Source of the DNA: Oscillospiraceae bacterium HV4-5-C5C
Lineage (GTDB): Bacteria; Bacillota; Clostridia; Saccharofermentanales; Fastidiosipilaceae
DNA length: 64,000 nt
Direction of reading: 5' to 3'
Assembly (NCBI GenBank): GCA_012034405.1
Contig: JAAVLZ010000009.1
Coordinates: 60,703-124,702, forward strand
Made by a program: the position numbers and the translations under genes. Positions 18,301 through 26,388 of this stretch are shown piece by piece (within the stretch, counting starts at the first letter, position 1; every line of letters starts with the position of its first letter). The notes under the pieces are model-generated. The model did no database searches. It worked only from the letters and a program-made list of their open reading frames with translations, and had not been told where the DNA came from.

Positions 18301-20043
18301 AAATGGGGCGGCAGCTGGGAAGGACAGACATTAAATCTGCCGGCCTTCCGGGCGGTGCCGCTGCAGGAGCTGCTCAGTCAGCAGGGCTTGCTGCCCCCCG
18401 CAAGCGCGACCGGCACAGAAAGCCTGGCTGCCGCGGCCAAGCAGACTCAGGCGGAAGACAGTCCTTCGGGACCGGGTCTGCGTCTGGATCCGGCTTTTGT
18501 GCAATTACATACCGCTTTGCAGGATCCGGCGGATTTAGCCTTTGAGCTGCCAGATGGCCTCCAGACAATTTTGCGCTCCTATCAGAAAGCCGGTTTCCGC
18601 TGGCTTTGTTTGCTGAACACCTACCACTGCGGCGGTATCCTGGCCGATGATATGGGTCTGGGCAAGACGCTGCAGACGCTAAGCTTCATCCGCTATCTGC
18701 GGGAAGCCGCCAGGCAGCCGGCTGACAGCGGAAGCTTACCTGAAAACCAAACTGGCCAGGATGGTCCTCCGCCCACAATAACTGTCGAAGGCCCGGCCAT
18801 CGTAGTGGCGCCGACCTCGCTGATCTATAACTGGCAGGACGAAGCCAGGCGCTTCACGCCGGAGTTAAAGTGTCTGGTCATTGAGGGCAGTAAGGAACAG
18901 CGCCTGCAACAGATAGAGCAACTGGATAGCTGTGATCTGGCGATCTTTTCCTATACCGTGCTGCGGCAGGATATCAAGGAGTTAGCTGAGCACCGCTTCA
19001 GCTGCTGCATTTTAGATGAAGCCCAGGCCATCAAAAATCCGCTGACTCAGACCGCAAAGGCCGTCAAACGGATTCAGGCCGGCCGCCGGTACGCCTTGAC
19101 CGGTACGCCCATTGAAAACGCCCTGTCAGAGCTGTGGTCTATCTTTGACTTTCTGATGCCAGGTTACCTCTTCTCCTATACCCGCTTTCACCAGGAGTAT
19201 GAGCTGCCGGTCACCCGCAGCGGCGAGGAAGCTCAGCTGGCTGCGGAACGCCTGCGCATGCTGGTCTCCCCTTTCATCCTGCGGCGCATGAAACGCGATG
19301 TGCTGAAGGAACTGCCGGACAAGATTGAAAGTGTGCTGCGCTGTGACATGACTCCGGAGCAGGATCGGCTGTACCAGGCCTACCTGGCCCGCGCCCGCAA
19401 CGAACTGGAGGAACTCATCGCCAGTCGGGGACTGTCCCGCAGCCGGATGCAGATTTTAGCCTTGCTCACCCGACTCCGGCAGTTAGCCTGCCATCCTTCG
19501 CTGTTTCTGGCTGATTATGACGGTGGATCCGGCAAACTCGACGCGCTGGAGGAACTGCTGGACAATTTGCTGGCGTCCAATCACCGCATCCTGATTTTTT
19601 CGCAGTTTACCTCCATGCTGAGCATTATCCGTCAGCGCCAGGTAGACCGGGGCCGCAAGCTCTTTTACATTGACGGTCATGTGGAGGCCCGCGAACGGCT
19701 GGAGCAGGTCCGCCGCTTTAATGAGGGCGAAGGCGAAATATTTCTGATTTCACTGAAAGCCGGCGGCACCGGCTTGAATCTGGTCGGAGCGGATACGGTC
19801 ATTCACTATGATCCCTGGTGGAATCCGGCTGTGGAACAGCAGGCTACGGACCGGGCCCACCGGATCGGACAGAAGCGGGTGGTGCAGATTTACCGTCTGA
19901 TCAGCCGTGGTACAATTGAGGAGAAGATTTTGGCCTTTCAGGACGAAAAACGCCGTCTGGTTGACCGGGTCATTCAGCCGGGAGAGCCGCTGCTTAAGCA
20001 GCTGGATCTGAATCAGCTGCGGGATTTATTCACCACAGACTAA
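15373..20043 (+). CDS. SWIM zinc-finger SNF2-family DNA helicase/translocase
   Basis: 1556 residues from the GTG at 15373, which has GGAGG six bases upstream; the earlier in-frame TTG lacks a site. SWIM finger near residues 74-88 (CNCPDSHQYLGCCKH). Then an Ala/Pro/Ser-rich low-complexity stretch (about 105-370), a middle domain, and a second Glu/Ala-rich stretch (about 540-600). The SNF2 ATPase follows: ILADDMGLGKTLQTL (near 1095), LDEAQAIKN (near 1215), RYALTGTPIEN, then the C-terminal helicase half with LISLKAGGTGLNLVGAD and ATDRAHRIGQKR. It is an ATP-driven DNA translocase; the specific role is unknown. Typical bacterial relatives are about 1000-1100 residues, so the low-complexity inserts make this one unusually long. 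The next gene starts 64 bases downstream. Confidence 0.93.
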   Translation: MELNVTLTEIQGLATNGRVFTSGKIYAEEDHITQMFFDSGDQRLDAYVRSLDRLSTYKVQIWVNGRLRPRRVTCNCPDSHQYLGCCKHSVAVMLHATHIDLDHLPLPPGISAPAAAASPAGVSGPKSSRQAASPATAAAKPKVKKVGSVNQRKAAGDHSALSPAHKTAASSTAAAAAGTAGKKPAGPSSVDAAIQAAASLLKPSRPGMSKSGRPAPGSAMPVPPAAAAATQANVPAGGAPAAPRRMVQISADEAKARLRLHAATEASQAAATAAAADAAAETGSLTAKAAAATEEATFLPFIPQRSTAEDLEKELDAERELADEASRLARASAAATARLNAPAEADTSTKYNPVKTSSLNGSDYRSLYGAPSETAPSLRQADLDRAQALGLLRSLQAALNHEQQPDLRQELMLQFYLQLPLFGSELALLELKIGLADGEGRFYKIKQLQTFLDACDQGRSLVFGKDLTFTPDRQRFDARSQEVLDWLLYQYHNQLEPTGTAYEMISPLLRRQQVLLNPARLTDFLLRFADLAQPEVKAAQAEGTQPAELPPQPGQAATPEAAEPETAPAEAAEAEAAVAESDSESAEVSGRSEGSAGSSAPLADQTWSRLEILAAAGSVVRAPLSRDWPPVSFCIRQTDSHTEAAQAALAAAAQADGRPVPDKPVVLELLMTPLGGSPDFPVNIYNAETYQKSHAQHSLRLLNRDATLLLYDNRLYAPAAHRQSLGQVYRSLAAAAPRHRLLFAGHDASLFLTRILPRLDQLTAFVPDQALAQRLRREPLSTRLYFDKAGRGLSADLRFVYGDLEINPHPQWHETDPARIDQLEWLLRDEASESRTLSRLKEAGFREQRPGHASLLSDPSGQPDTHYYLYGDRKLYLFLRDGLAALQADGAELFYAERFRQLKLLPMGKLGADISLDSSGSLLTVDMGTNQYEPEELVAILQAYREKKHFIRLKDGAFIELEAQDEKTLDVLQEVEKWGGSWEGQTLNLPAFRAVPLQELLSQQGLLPPASATGTESLAAAAKQTQAEDSPSGPGLRLDPAFVQLHTALQDPADLAFELPDGLQTILRSYQKAGFRWLCLLNTYHCGGILADDMGLGKTLQTLSFIRYLREAARQPADSGSLPENQTGQDGPPPTITVEGPAIVVAPTSLIYNWQDEARRFTPELKCLVIEGSKEQRLQQIEQLDSCDLAIFSYTVLRQDIKELAEHRFSCCILDEAQAIKNPLTQTAKAVKRIQAGRRYALTGTPIENALSELWSIFDFLMPGYLFSYTRFHQEYELPVTRSGEEAQLAAERLRMLVSPFILRRMKRDVLKELPDKIESVLRCDMTPEQDRLYQAYLARARNELEELIASRGLSRSRMQILALLTRLRQLACHPSLFLADYDGGSGKLDALEELLDNLLASNHRILIFSQFTSMLSIIRQRQVDRGRKLFYIDGHVEARERLEQVRRFNEGEGEIFLISLKAGGTGLNLVGADTVIHYDPWWNPAVEQQATDRAHRIGQKRVVQIYRLISRGTIEEKILAFQDEKRRLVDRVIQPGEPLLKQLDLNQLRDLFTTD

Positions 20044-20077
20044 GCCTGGACACAGCAGCGGAACTTGCTGCCAGGCT
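20043..20077 (+). terminator. Hairpin after the helicase gene, weak terminator
   Basis: AGCCTGG/CCAGGCT with an inner CAGCA/TGCTG stem, followed by TTTA only. It could reduce read-through to the gene at 20108. Confidence 0.35.
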
Positions 20078-20107
20078 TTACTGCCAGGAAAGATGAGGTG
20101 CTTCCGG

Positions 20108-20983
20108 ATGTCCAAATTATATACTGCTTTGCCGCTCATCGCAGACCAGGCGCAGGGCTCGTACCTGCAGCAGCCGGAGGATCTCCGGGTAATTGACCGC
20201 AACCGCCTGTCCGCTCAAGATGAAGCCCGGATGCGTTATGGAGCGGATCCGCTGTGGTGCGCCCAGGCCAGACAACTGCTGCAGCCCCAGCGGCAGCCGG
20301 GCCGGCTGTTAAGGTTGCTGTTCCCGCCGCGCCGGACCCCGGCGCCGGTCCGGCTGGCAGACCTGGACCGGGCGGCTGCCGCCGCCGCGGAATTGACCGC
20401 CTATGTGGCCCGCAAGCCGCTGCAGGTCAGCTTGTTCCAGCCCTACAAGGAGGCGGCGCGGGCTACCGGCACCATGGCCGCAGATTATCTGTTCCGGCAG
20501 GAGGATCTGCTATGGCACAGCGCGGATATTTTACCGTTTTTACATCATAGCGTGCGCGGCAAGGTTTCCGTAGCGGCTTATTGCAGCGGCATCTGTGACT
20601 TCTGCCGGTCCCGGGGCATCAGCTTATCCGCGCAAATCCGGAACTTCTCCTGGTTCAGGCGGCGCACCCGCAGCAATTTCCGCCAGCTGGTGAGGTTTTT
20701 GCAGCAGGCGCTGCAGGCAGATATTCCGGTCAGTTTTTATTTGCGGGATGCCGGCCGGCTGAGTGAGTTCAAAAACGGGCAATGGCTCACGGTGGTCGGG
20801 ATGGCGGTCAGCCATGACCGCTCCCGGTCTGATCTGGCGGTTTTGTTTGACGGAGAGCTGCAGCAATTGTCGCTGGATAAGTGGTATTATACCGCGCTCC
20901 GCGGCGGTGCCTTTTGTGTTTTCTCGCCCGGCACCGAGCAGCCTGCGGCGCGGTTTGGTTCACCTGAATCCCCGCAGACCTGA
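20108..20983 (+). CDS. Unknown protein downstream of the SNF2 helicase
   Basis: 291 residues from the ATG at 20108 (MSKLYTALPLIAD), with GAGG nine bases upstream; the ATG at 20093 overlaps its own ribosome site. Arg/Gln-rich N-terminal half (LLQPQRQPGRLLRLLFPPRR). The C-terminal half has YCSGICDFCRSRGISLSAQI, FSWFRRRTRSNFRQLVRFLQ and WLTVVGMAVSHDRSRSDLAV, with beta-type and aromatic segments. I do not recognise the family. Its last 97 bases overlap the convergent LacI-type gene. Same strand as, and 64 bases after, the helicase gene, so a linked role is possible. Confidence 0.65.
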   Translation: MSKLYTALPLIADQAQGSYLQQPEDLRVIDRNRLSAQDEARMRYGADPLWCAQARQLLQPQRQPGRLLRLLFPPRRTPAPVRLADLDRAAAAAAELTAYVARKPLQVSLFQPYKEAARATGTMAADYLFRQEDLLWHSADILPFLHHSVRGKVSVAAYCSGICDFCRSRGISLSAQIRNFSWFRRRTRSNFRQLVRFLQQALQADIPVSFYLRDAGRLSEFKNGQWLTVVGMAVSHDRSRSDLAVLFDGELQQLSLDKWYYTALRGGAFCVFSPGTEQPAARFGSPESPQT

Positions 20984-22011
20984 TCCGGGCCCGGGGCCGG
21001 TCGCGGCCGGGTGCTCCAGCCTTCTATAAAGCGGACGGGCAGGTCATTGACATTGGCGACGGGCTGCTGCTGCAGTAAGCGCAGCAGCATATCAACGGCG
21101 GTGTCTGCTATAGCCTGAACCGGCTGTTCAATGCTGGAAACCAGCGGATCTCCCTGATTCAGCGTCCGCAGGCCGTCAAAGCCAATGACCTGGACATCTT
21201 CCGGGATGCGCAGGCCGGTTTTCTGGATTTCCTGGCAGATGACGACAGCCAGATGATCCGAGCTGGCAAAAATGCCGTCAACTTTTGGCCTCCCGGCTAC
21301 ATCTGTCAGGTATAGCTTCAGAGCACGGCTGATCAATTCCCGGGAATCAAATGATGAATAGACGGATTTTACCTGATCTTCAGAGAACGTCATGCTGCTG
21401 TATGACAAACCTTTTTCAATACAAAAGGCTTCAAAACCCTGCTGCCGTTTACGGACCTCAGTATTTAAAGAAGACAGGGTCTGAAATGATAAAAGCTGTC
21501 TGGAACCGTTTTGGTGCAAAATGGAAGCCGCCAGACGGCCGCCTTCAAAATTATTAGACGACACCAGATGTATCCCGTTATGAAAATGTCGGTCAATGGA
21601 CACAAACGCCATGCTATCGTCCAGATACTCATCTATATTGCTGTAGGTAATACCGATAATACCATCAATCTTATTCCGGCGAGCCAGGCTGATGAAGCGG
21701 CGCTCCTTCTCCTTATCCCCGTCCGACAGACAAAGCACAATCTGCTTACCGTGGCCGGCCAGGGACCGCTCCAGCTGCTGCAAAATCAAGGAAAAAAACG
21801 GATTACTCAAGTTTGGCAGAATCACTACCACATAATCGGTTTTTTGAGTTTTTAGGCCCCGGGCCAGGGTATTTACCTGATAGCCCAGCTTTTGGATGGA
21901 AGCCTCTACTTTGGCTCGTTTACCTGCGCTGACCCGTCCGCCGTTCAGGACATTAGAAACAGTCCCGACGGATACTTCCGCGTCCCTTGCTACGTCTTTG
22001 ATTGTAACCAA
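20887..22011 (-). CDS. LacI-family transcriptional regulator of the sugar locus
   Basis: 374 residues starting at a TTG (22011) preceded by GGAGG. HTH and hinge: TIKDVARDAEVSVGTVSNVL, then GYQVNTLARGLKTQKTDYVV, followed by the periplasmic-binding-like effector domain (PNLSNPFFSLILQQLE, DGIFASSDHLAV, QVIGFDGLRTLNQG). The family is normally about 330-345 residues. The last 35-40 residues here (from about RPRPAPGPDQVC) are extra, low-complexity, and encoded inside the overlap with the convergent gene. It is the last gene of the sugar locus, 57 bases after the first GH13 gene, and probably binds the TGAAACGTTTCA-type sites at 29082 and 29279. Confidence 0.9.
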   Translation of the reverse strand: MVTIKDVARDAEVSVGTVSNVLNGGRVSAGKRAKVEASIQKLGYQVNTLARGLKTQKTDYVVVILPNLSNPFFSLILQQLERSLAGHGKQIVLCLSDGDKEKERRFISLARRNKIDGIIGITYSNIDEYLDDSMAFVSIDRHFHNGIHLVSSNNFEGGRLAASILHQNGSRQLLSFQTLSSLNTEVRKRQQGFEAFCIEKGLSYSSMTFSEDQVKSVYSSFDSRELISRALKLYLTDVAGRPKVDGIFASSDHLAVVICQEIQKTGLRIPEDVQVIGFDGLRTLNQGDPLVSSIEQPVQAIADTAVDMLLRLLQQQPVANVNDLPVRFIEGWSTRPRPAPGPDQVCGDSGEPNRAAGCSVPGEKTQKAPPRSAV

Positions 22012-22068
22012 TAAGAACGCCTCCTTCCGGCTTTTGACCCATATTGTACCATGAGGCGCATGAACCGC

Positions 22069-23775
22069 TTAAGGCTCCAGGTTACCTGCTGCCTGCAGCT
22101 GCAGCAGGAGTAATTGATAGCCTTGAAGCGTCAGCTGCCGGCCGGAGCGCTGCAGTCCGGCATAGTTATTCAGTAAAATGACTTCAGGCAGAGCGTCCAG
22201 GGTTACCCTTTGTGGTTGAGGCTGATAATTGGCCAGTACCAGCAGGGTCTGACACCGATTTTTCCGATAAAAGGCTAGTAAGCCTGTTTGCGCGGCTTTA
22301 AATGGCTGCTGTTCACCGTAAACCAGAACCATTGAATATTCGCTGCTCTTCCGCAGCTGGATCAATTGCCGGTACCAGTTCCACAAAGAGTCCGGATCCT
22401 TCTGCTGGCAGGCCACATTGATGATTTTATAATCAGGATTTACCTCCAGCCAGGGGGTTCCGGTAGTAAAGCCGGCCTGTGAGGTCGCGTCCCACTGCAT
22501 GGGCGTACGTCCGTTATCCCGGCTGTACAGATTGACCACCTTTAAGGCCTCCGCCGGGCTGAGTCCGCCTTGGTTGATGGCAAGCTGATATTGATCACGG
22601 GATGCCAGATCATCCATCTGATCCGGGGATTGCAGGACCCGGTTCTCCATACCGATTTCCTGACCTTGGTAAATAAAAGGTATACCTTTGGTCAGCAAGT
22701 GGATAGCCGCCAGCATTTTTTTGCTGTAAACCGACAAATCAGCCGCTGGAAGATAACGGCTGACCCCTCTTGGCTCGTCATGATTTTCCAGGACAGTGGC
22801 AATCAGGCCCCGGTCTCCGACAATTTGCTGGGTTTCAAAAAGAGCTTTCTTAAACGCTTCTCCGGTCATCGGCTTATTGGCATACCACCCCCGCTCATCC
22901 TGGCCCCAAAAGGCGGCTCTGAAGTCAAAAATGGTCGAAAAACAACCCTGATCGCCCATCAGCGCATCAATCTGGCCGGCGGGATCGCTGAACACTTCGC
23001 CAACCGTAAAAGCGCGGTAAGGCTGGAATACCTGCTGCTTCATGTCCTGTAATAAATCTGTCAAGCCACTCGTATGCTCCAGCATCCTGGCCGCGTCAAC
23101 CCTCCCATCCGCGCGGTCCGGCTGGTAGCTGTTTGCTTTAAAGGGCAGTGCCTTTTTCAAATTCATAATGGCATCTAATCTGAACCCAGCTATACCCTGT
23201 TCCAGCCACCCTTTAGCCATGCTGTAAATTTCCTGTCGCAGCGCTTGATTTTCCCAGTTTAAGTCCGGCTGGCTCTTATCAAACAGATGCAGATAGTACA
23301 GATCCGTGCCTGGAACCGGCTCCCAGACGCTGCCGCCAAAGTATGAGCGCCAGTTGTTAGGGGGTTCACAGCCTGGTCCTTTCCCTTTTTCAAAATAGAA
23401 ATAGGCACCATAAGGACCGTAGGGATCCTTCAGAGCCTGCTGAAACCAGGGGTGCTGATCGGAGCAATGATTGATGACCAGATCCAGCAAAACGGTTATG
23501 CCGCGCTCAGCGGCCTGGCTGATCAGGCGATGAAGGTCCTCATTGCTGCCAAAACGGGGGTCAATCGTCTGATAGTCAGCTATATCATAGCCTTGATCCT
23601 TAAAAGGAGAGACAAAACAGGGGCTGAGCCAAATCATATCGATGCCCAGCTCCTGCAGATAATCCAGTTTTTCTATGACTCCATTGAGGTCACCTGTACC
23701 GCTGCCCGTGGTATCCAGAAAACTCTTGGGATAAATCTGGTAGGCGACTTTGTTGTGCCACCACTGTTGCTTCAT
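22069..23775 (-). CDS. GH13 alpha-glucosidase (oligo-1,6-glucosidase type)
   Basis: Retaining alpha-glucosidase, 568 residues, cytoplasmic (no signal peptide). Start MKQQWWHNKVAYQIYPKSF. GH13 regions: DLVINHCSD (I), GFRLDAIMN with the nucleophile Asp (II), FTVGEVFS with the acid/base Glu (III), ENHDEPR (IV). QPDLNWENQALRQE is characteristic of the oligo-1,6-glucosidase/alpha-glucosidase subfamily. It cleaves terminal glucose from imported alpha-glucosides. The residue after the nucleophile is Ala, not the Val of the paralogue at 23815, so the two may differ in linkage preference. Confidence 0.92.
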   Translation of the reverse strand: MKQQWWHNKVAYQIYPKSFLDTTGSGTGDLNGVIEKLDYLQELGIDMIWLSPCFVSPFKDQGYDIADYQTIDPRFGSNEDLHRLISQAAERGITVLLDLVINHCSDQHPWFQQALKDPYGPYGAYFYFEKGKGPGCEPPNNWRSYFGGSVWEPVPGTDLYYLHLFDKSQPDLNWENQALRQEIYSMAKGWLEQGIAGFRLDAIMNLKKALPFKANSYQPDRADGRVDAARMLEHTSGLTDLLQDMKQQVFQPYRAFTVGEVFSDPAGQIDALMGDQGCFSTIFDFRAAFWGQDERGWYANKPMTGEAFKKALFETQQIVGDRGLIATVLENHDEPRGVSRYLPAADLSVYSKKMLAAIHLLTKGIPFIYQGQEIGMENRVLQSPDQMDDLASRDQYQLAINQGGLSPAEALKVVNLYSRDNGRTPMQWDATSQAGFTTGTPWLEVNPDYKIINVACQQKDPDSLWNWYRQLIQLRKSSEYSMVLVYGEQQPFKAAQTGLLAFYRKNRCQTLLVLANYQPQPQRVTLDALPEVILLNNYAGLQRSGRQLTLQGYQLLLLQLQAAGNLEP

Positions 23776-23814
23776 TCTTCAGACACTCCGATCTGTTCAT
23801 AGCTGCTGCCGCGC

Positions 23815-25488
23815 TTACTCACCGGTACGGCTGATGACATAGGCCTCATACGGCTCCAGCTGACCACGCTCCGCCGCCAGTTCAGGCAGATTATGAATCA
23901 GGACCCGGCCGCCTTTAAAGGCACCGGGCAAGTCAAACTGTCTGGTCTGTCTGGAGACATTGCAGACGCAAAGCAGCTGCTTTGTCTCCAGATAGCGGCG
24001 GTAAACAAAAAGGTCGGGATCTTGCGCCAATAACAGCTCATAGTGCCCATATTTTACCAGCTCGCTGTCATGCCTCAGCCGGATGAGCTGCTGATAATAA
24101 TGATAGACAGAGTCTGGCCGCTGCAGCTGCTCAGCCGCATTGATCTCCGGATAATTAGGATTCACCGGCAGCCAGGGAGTTCCGGTGGTAAAGCCGGCCT
24201 GTGGGGTTGCGTCCCACTGCATGGGTGTGCGGGCATTATCCCGGCTCTTATGTGCAATCATAGGGAAAATAACTGCCGGATCCCAGCCGCCTTTCTGCGT
24301 CAGCTCGTTAAAGGCGTTGATCGATTCAAGATCATTGAATTCCTCAACAGAAGACCAGGGAAAGTTGGTCATGCCCAGTTCTTCGCCTTGATAGATGTAG
24401 GGAGTCCCCTGCATCAGGTGCAGGCAGGTCGCAATGCATTTGGCTGAACGTTCCCGGTACTGCGGGCTCGGATCTCCCAGGCGGTTAATAATACGGGGCT
24501 GGTCATGATTACAAAAATACAGGGAATTCCAGGCTTTCCCATCCAGCTCCAGCTGCCATTTGCTCAGATTTTCTTTCAGCGGCACCAGCGGCAGCGGGCT
24601 GAGCGACCACTTGAAGCCTTCCGGACAGTCAAGGCTCATGTGTTCAAACTGAAATACCATATTCAGCTCAGAACCATCCGCATTCGCATATTTCCGGGCC
24701 TCTCCCACGGTAACACCGGCACATTCGCCAACCGTCATCAGGTCGTAGTGACGCAAAACCGCCTGGCGCATTTCCTGCAGGTAATCATGGACATGCGGCC
24801 CATTCGCACAGATACCGGGCGTACCATAGAGTTCACCCGGCAAAACCGGCGCGTCCGGCAAGCCTTCCGGTTTGGAGATGAGTGAAATGACATCCATCCG
24901 GAAACCATCAATCCCCTTGTCGCACCAGCGGGTCATCATGTCAAAAACTGCCTGCCGCACCTGCGGGTTGGTCCAATTCAGATCCGGCTGCTTTGGGGCG
25001 AAGAGATGCAGGTAGTACTGCCCGCTGCCGGGATCCAGCTTCCAGGCCGGGCCGGAAAAGAAAGAGCCCCAGTTATTTGGTTCATGTCCGTCTACCGGAT
25101 CGCGCCAGATATAAAAATCACGTCTGGGATGATGGCGGCTGCTGCGGCTCTCAATAAACCAGGCATGCTCATCAGAGGTATGGTTAACGACCAGGTCCAT
25201 TACCAACTTCATCCCGCGCTGGTGTATGGCGGCCAGCAAGCGGTCAAAGTCCGCCATGCTGCCAAATTCCCGCATAATGGCTTCATAATCACTGATATCA
25301 TAACCGTTATCCGCGTTGGGGGACTGATAAACCGGACTCAACCAGATCACATCTATCCCCAGCTGCTGCAGATAGTCCAGGCGGGAGGTGATGCCGTTGA
25401 GGTCACCGATACCATCGCCGTTGCTGTCCATAAACGACCGCGGATAAATCTGATAAACGATACTTTGTTTCCACCATGGCTGTTGCAT
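23815..25488 (-). CDS. GH13 alpha-glucosidase (isomaltase-like)
   Basis: 557 residues, cytoplasmic; start MQQPWWKQSIVYQIYPRSF after AAGGAGAG. GH13 regions: DLVVNHTSD (I), GFRMDVIS with the nucleophile Asp (II), MTVGECAG with the Glu (III), CNHDQPR (IV). Val after the nucleophile is linked in yeast isomaltase studies to alpha-1,6 preference. It is a paralogue of the gene 40 bases downstream and shares its fold and C-terminal beta domain. It lies between the permease genes and that paralogue, in one direction with them. Confidence 0.92.
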   Translation of the reverse strand: MQQPWWKQSIVYQIYPRSFMDSNGDGIGDLNGITSRLDYLQQLGIDVIWLSPVYQSPNADNGYDISDYEAIMREFGSMADFDRLLAAIHQRGMKLVMDLVVNHTSDEHAWFIESRSSRHHPRRDFYIWRDPVDGHEPNNWGSFFSGPAWKLDPGSGQYYLHLFAPKQPDLNWTNPQVRQAVFDMMTRWCDKGIDGFRMDVISLISKPEGLPDAPVLPGELYGTPGICANGPHVHDYLQEMRQAVLRHYDLMTVGECAGVTVGEARKYANADGSELNMVFQFEHMSLDCPEGFKWSLSPLPLVPLKENLSKWQLELDGKAWNSLYFCNHDQPRIINRLGDPSPQYRERSAKCIATCLHLMQGTPYIYQGEELGMTNFPWSSVEEFNDLESINAFNELTQKGGWDPAVIFPMIAHKSRDNARTPMQWDATPQAGFTTGTPWLPVNPNYPEINAAEQLQRPDSVYHYYQQLIRLRHDSELVKYGHYELLLAQDPDLFVYRRYLETKQLLCVCNVSRQTRQFDLPGAFKGGRVLIHNLPELAAERGQLEPYEAYVISRTGE

Positions 25489-25521
25489 ACACGCTCTCCT
25501 TACTCTGCAGCATCGACTGCT

Positions 25522-26388
25522 TTACTTGATAGCACCTTCAACCATACCGCTCATGATCTGTTTCTGAGCCAGCGCAAACAGAATAATCATGGGCAGAATA
25601 GCCAGTAAAGCCGCGGTCAGGATCCGGTCCCACTGCTTGACGTAGGAGCCGACAAAGGATTGCACCGCTACCGGCAGGGTCTTGACTTTCCCATTCTGAC
25701 CCAGCATCAGGGACGGCAGCAGGTAGTCATTCCAGATCCACATCCCGTTCAGGATGGTAACCGTCGTGATCACCGGTTTGAGCAGCGGCAGGATAATTTT
25801 GAAAAAGGTCCCCTCCGGTGAGCAGCCGTCGATAGACGCAGCTTCCTCCAGCTCATATGGAATACCTTTGATAAATCCGACCAAGATAAATACCGTCATC
25901 GCGCCGCCAAAGCCGCAGTAGGCAAAAACAATGCCCGGAATAGATTGCAGCAGGCTGATGCCGATGAATTTTCCCGCATCTCTGAAAGTAGAAATTAAAG
26001 GCAGCATGACCACCTGAAAGGGGATGATCATGGAAGCCACAAAAATCATGTAAATGACAGCCGCCCAGCGTTTTTTATGGTTGCGGCTGATGACCCAGGC
26101 CGCCATCCCGCCAAACAAAGCCAGCAGGACCAGTGAAAGAAGTGTAATAGCAGCCGAGGTACCAAAAGCGTACCAGAAACGGAAATTGGAGTTGCCAACA
26201 ACTTGCCGGAGGTTCTCAAGCAACTGTGCTGACGAGGCGCCGGCCAAGCTGATCGGATCCGCCACGATATCCGTCTGTTTTTTAAACGAATTCATGAAAA
26301 CCAGATAAATCGGAAAAAGAACATATATGGCTACCAGCAGGCCGATCACTGAAAGGATCAGGTTTTTAAACCGCTTCGATTTAGTCAT
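25522..26388 (-). CDS. Sugar ABC transporter permease (MalG/MsmG type)
   Basis: 288 residues with six helices. The EAA loop YELEEAASIDGCSPEGTF, which binds the ATPase, lies near residue 185. It starts at the stop of the upstream permease (TAATG). It forms the import channel with the protein at 26388-27437. Part of a CUT1-type importer for oligosaccharides. Confidence 0.93.
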   Translation of the reverse strand: MTKSKRFKNLILSVIGLLVAIYVLFPIYLVFMNSFKKQTDIVADPISLAGASSAQLLENLRQVVGNSNFRFWYAFGTSAAITLLSLVLLALFGGMAAWVISRNHKKRWAAVIYMIFVASMIIPFQVVMLPLISTFRDAGKFIGISLLQSIPGIVFAYCGFGGAMTVFILVGFIKGIPYELEEAASIDGCSPEGTFFKIILPLLKPVITTVTILNGMWIWNDYLLPSLMLGQNGKVKTLPVAVQSFVGSYVKQWDRILTAALLAILPMIILFALAQKQIMSGMVEGAIK

